Positions 15,234 to 16,431 of a stretch of DNA of 16,431 nucleotides are shown one piece after another; the first letter of the stretch is position 1; each line of letters opens with the position of its first letter. The position numbers and the translations under genes were made by a program. Under the pieces are notes generated by a model, which did no database searches, had not been told where the DNA came from, and saw only the letters and a program-made list of their open reading frames with translations. The stretch comes from an uncultured bacterium (GTDB taxonomy: Bacteria > Verrucomicrobiota > Verrucomicrobiia > Opitutales > Intestinicryptomonadaceae): NCBI GenBank assembly GCA_905214995.1, contig CAJMOT010000040.1, forward strand, positions 1-16,431, written 5' to 3'.

Positions 15234-15259
15234 AATTATAGTACTACAATACTATTATT
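15234..15259 (-). promoter_or_regulatory. Operator dyad overlapping the rrf2-rubrerythrin promoter
   Basis: The arms 15234-15243 and 15250-15259 are inverted, 9 of 10 positions pairing, with a 6-nt spacer; the core is ATAGTACTACAATACTAT (15238-15255). On the - strand a perfect TATAAT lies at 15235-15240 inside the dyad. A start near 15228 would leave a leader of only about 13 nt, with the Shine-Dalgarno site at the very 5' end. No good -35 lies 17 nt upstream, so the promoter may need an activator or another sigma contact. Dyads of this size are typical of Rrf2-family operators. Confidence 0.6.
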
Positions 15260-15298
15260 TTCCCAAACGCAAGCTTTTTTTGGCGGCCGCCCGAATTT

Positions 15299-16249
15299 TT
15301 ACGCCCCGATGAGCGACGTTCCCGCCCACATCCAGAAGGGAACGGCGGGGAGGGCCGCGAGGAGGGTCGCGACTGTTATCTGCACCGCCATCTGCGGGCG
15401 GCCGCCGAAGTGCTTGGCGAGCACCGCGGCGGTAATCCCGCATGGAGACAGCGCCTGGAACGCCAACAGCTTTTTGAGCGAGGCGTCGACGGGCAGTATT
15501 GCGGCGGCTCCGATAAATATGCAGGGCATTATGCCCATTCTCAGGAAAACCGCAATTCCGACCGTTTTCGCGTCGAAGGTTTCGCGGGAGTACAAATCGC
15601 ATATGAGCGTGCCGAACATCAATAGGTTTATCGGAATAGACGCCCCTCCGATGAGTTTCAGCGACGAGAGCGCAAATTCGGGAATTTTATCCGCTATTCC
15701 CGTCCATATGAAAAATAGGGCGATGAATACGGAGAGCACCGGGCCTTTTAAAAATATTGAAAGGCCGAATTTTTTTGCGGATGAGAGCATTGCCAGCCCC
15801 AACGACCAGAACACCAGATCGCATCCGACATTGTGGGTGAGGACGAGCCCCATGAAGTCTTTGTCGTCCGGATAGATTATCGCCACAAGCGCTATTATGA
15901 AAAATCCGTAATTGTGCACTCCCGTCGTGACTGTGAATGTCCGCGCCCCCTCCCCTGTTTTGAGCCCCATAATTTTTGCCGCAATCCGCGCGACGGCAAG
16001 GCACGCGCATATCCCGAATATTCCCAGGGATATGGTGCACGCGGCGTAGCTTACGCTTGCGAGCTTCTCGTTGCCTATCATATTGTAAAATATGAAGCAT
16101 GGCAGCGATATGTCTATGGCAAGCCTCATTAGAGACTTGTCGCTTTCAGGGGCGAGCCATCCCAGTTTTCGCGCGAGCCACCCGACTGACACGACAACAT
16201 ATATGGGAAGTACCGCTAAGGCTAATGACGGATTGAATCCCGTTTCCAT
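15299..16249 (-). CDS. AEC-family (auxin efflux carrier type) membrane transporter
   Basis: 316 aa, typical for bacterial AEC proteins. About ten hydrophobic segments are visible, roughly 8-27, 42-59, 66-92, 110-126, 138-157, 168-188, 196-220, 229-255, 262-280 and 288-312. Family features include a Pro in an early helix (ISLPCFIFYNM), the HNYGFF segment after the loop, and SPCGITAAVLAKHFGG in the C-terminal half. Bacterial members export or import small organic anions such as malate or malonate; the substrate here is unknown. The ATG at 16249 is the first start in frame and follows CGGAAAA. A terminator hairpin ends 7 nt before the start codon. The gene runs in the same direction as rrf2-rubrerythrin, 83 nt downstream of its stop, with no clear terminator between, so read-through is possible. 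Codon use is more AT-rich than in PFOR. Confidence 0.9.
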   Translation of the reverse strand: METGFNPSLALAVLPIYVVVSVGWLARKLGWLAPESDKSLMRLAIDISLPCFIFYNMIGNEKLASVSYAACTISLGIFGICACLAVARIAAKIMGLKTGEGARTFTVTTGVHNYGFFIIALVAIIYPDDKDFMGLVLTHNVGCDLVFWSLGLAMLSSAKKFGLSIFLKGPVLSVFIALFFIWTGIADKIPEFALSSLKLIGGASIPINLLMFGTLICDLYSRETFDAKTVGIAVFLRMGIMPCIFIGAAAILPVDASLKKLLAFQALSPCGITAAVLAKHFGGRPQMAVQITVATLLAALPAVPFWMWAGTSLIGA

Positions 16250-16256
16250 TTTTCCG

Positions 16257-16281
16257 AAAAAAACCGCCCGCAGCGGCGGGC
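16257..16281 (-). terminator. Intrinsic terminator directly before the AEC start codon (possible attenuator)
   Basis: On the - strand GCCCGC, a CGCT loop and GCGGGC form a hairpin followed by GG and seven T (16257-16263). It serves the upstream gene that ends at 16335, but the T-run ends only 7 nt before the AEC ATG, leaving no room for a separate promoter. Confidence 0.8.
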
Positions 16282-16307
16282 AAAATCGTTATTCTCCATA
16301 CGATTTT
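16282..16307. repeat. 8-bp inverted repeat adjoining the terminator
   Basis: AAAATCGT (16282-16289) and ACGATTTT (16300-16307) are exact inverses with a 10-nt loop, immediately upstream of the terminator stem on the - strand. The two hairpins are contiguous; this one could be a second stem of an attenuator or part of a bidirectional terminator. Confidence 0.5.
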
Positions 16308-16334
16308 ACCGCGCCTGCGCGATTATCAAGCCAA

Positions 16335-16431
16335 TTAATATCGGGAAAGAGCCTTCGGCAGATACGCGGCTATGTCGGAGGTTGCCATCGCGGTCTCGGT
16401 GAGGTCCCTCGCGGCGAGCTCCGAGGCGCGC
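16335..16431 (-). CDS. C-terminal end of a probable NAD(P)H-hydrate dehydratase (partial)
   Basis: 31 residues before TAA at 16335-16337; the rest lies beyond the window edge. The segment ASELAARDLTETAMATSDI followed by AAYLPKAL resembles the C-terminus of the ADP/ATP-dependent NAD(P)H-hydrate dehydratase domain (NnrD/Nnr), where an Ala-rich helix is followed by M-x-A-S-D-I and a YLP/HLP helix. That enzyme repairs hydrated NAD(P)H in the cytoplasm. The call rests on memory of the family's C-terminal pattern over a short stretch, so it is tentative. The frame itself is well supported, since a strong terminator follows at 16257-16281. Confidence 0.5.
   Translation of the reverse strand, partial: RASELAARDLTETAMATSDIAAYLPKALSRY

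Noticed and set aside
1..16431. CRISPR array, insertion sequence, prophage or toxin-antitoxin pair
   Set aside because: No regularly spaced repeats, transposase, integrase or phage motifs, or toxin-like small gene pair were seen on either strand. The gene content is housekeeping and redox.

Overview
The window reads as a chromosomal segment of a GC-rich, Gram-negative, anaerobic or microaerophilic bacterium. LptD shows an LPS-bearing outer membrane, while pyruvate:ferredoxin oxidoreductase, a reverse-type rubrerythrin and two cysteine-rich Rrf2 sensors indicate anaerobic metabolism with protection against oxygen. The gene mix, the weak use of Shine-Dalgarno sites and a small unrecognised gene between scpA and glmM would suit a Verrucomicrobiota/Opitutae-like gut lineage. 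That placement is inference; no rRNA or marker search was possible.

Layout: the left edge holds the low-complexity R/G/F/K-rich tail of an unidentified + strand gene (1-236), followed by a bidirectional terminator. A secreted GH2 glycosidase runs on the - strand (485-2287). After about 500 gene-free bases comes an Rrf2 regulator (2799-3236, -), divergent from the large nifJ-type PFOR gene (3592-7161, +); both promoters lie in the shared 355-base spacer. A branched terminator follows PFOR.

From 7529 to 12222 a tight + strand cluster links envelope biogenesis, chromosome segregation and cell-wall precursor synthesis: lptD, scpA, an 81-aa gene of unknown function and glmM, with junctions of 4 nt, 2 nt and an ATGA overlap. 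A cytoplasmic TPR protein of unknown role follows (12273-13718) with its own terminator. A hairpin-rich gene-free stretch (13834-14229) separates it from a - strand block.

That block, in transcription order, is the C-terminal end of a probable NAD(P)H-hydrate dehydratase (right edge), an AEC-family membrane transporter whose start codon abuts an intrinsic terminator, a second Rrf2 regulator and rubrerythrin. The last two overlap by 16 nt, share the same Shine-Dalgarno pattern, and lie behind a dyad that overlaps a TATAAT box.

Most genes are recognisable housekeeping or redox functions. I did not find a clear novel defence or mobile system, CRISPR array, insertion sequence, tRNA or rRNA. The best leads are regulatory: two Rrf2-redox pairs, the terminator/attenuator before the AEC gene, and the small gene in the scpA-glmM junction.
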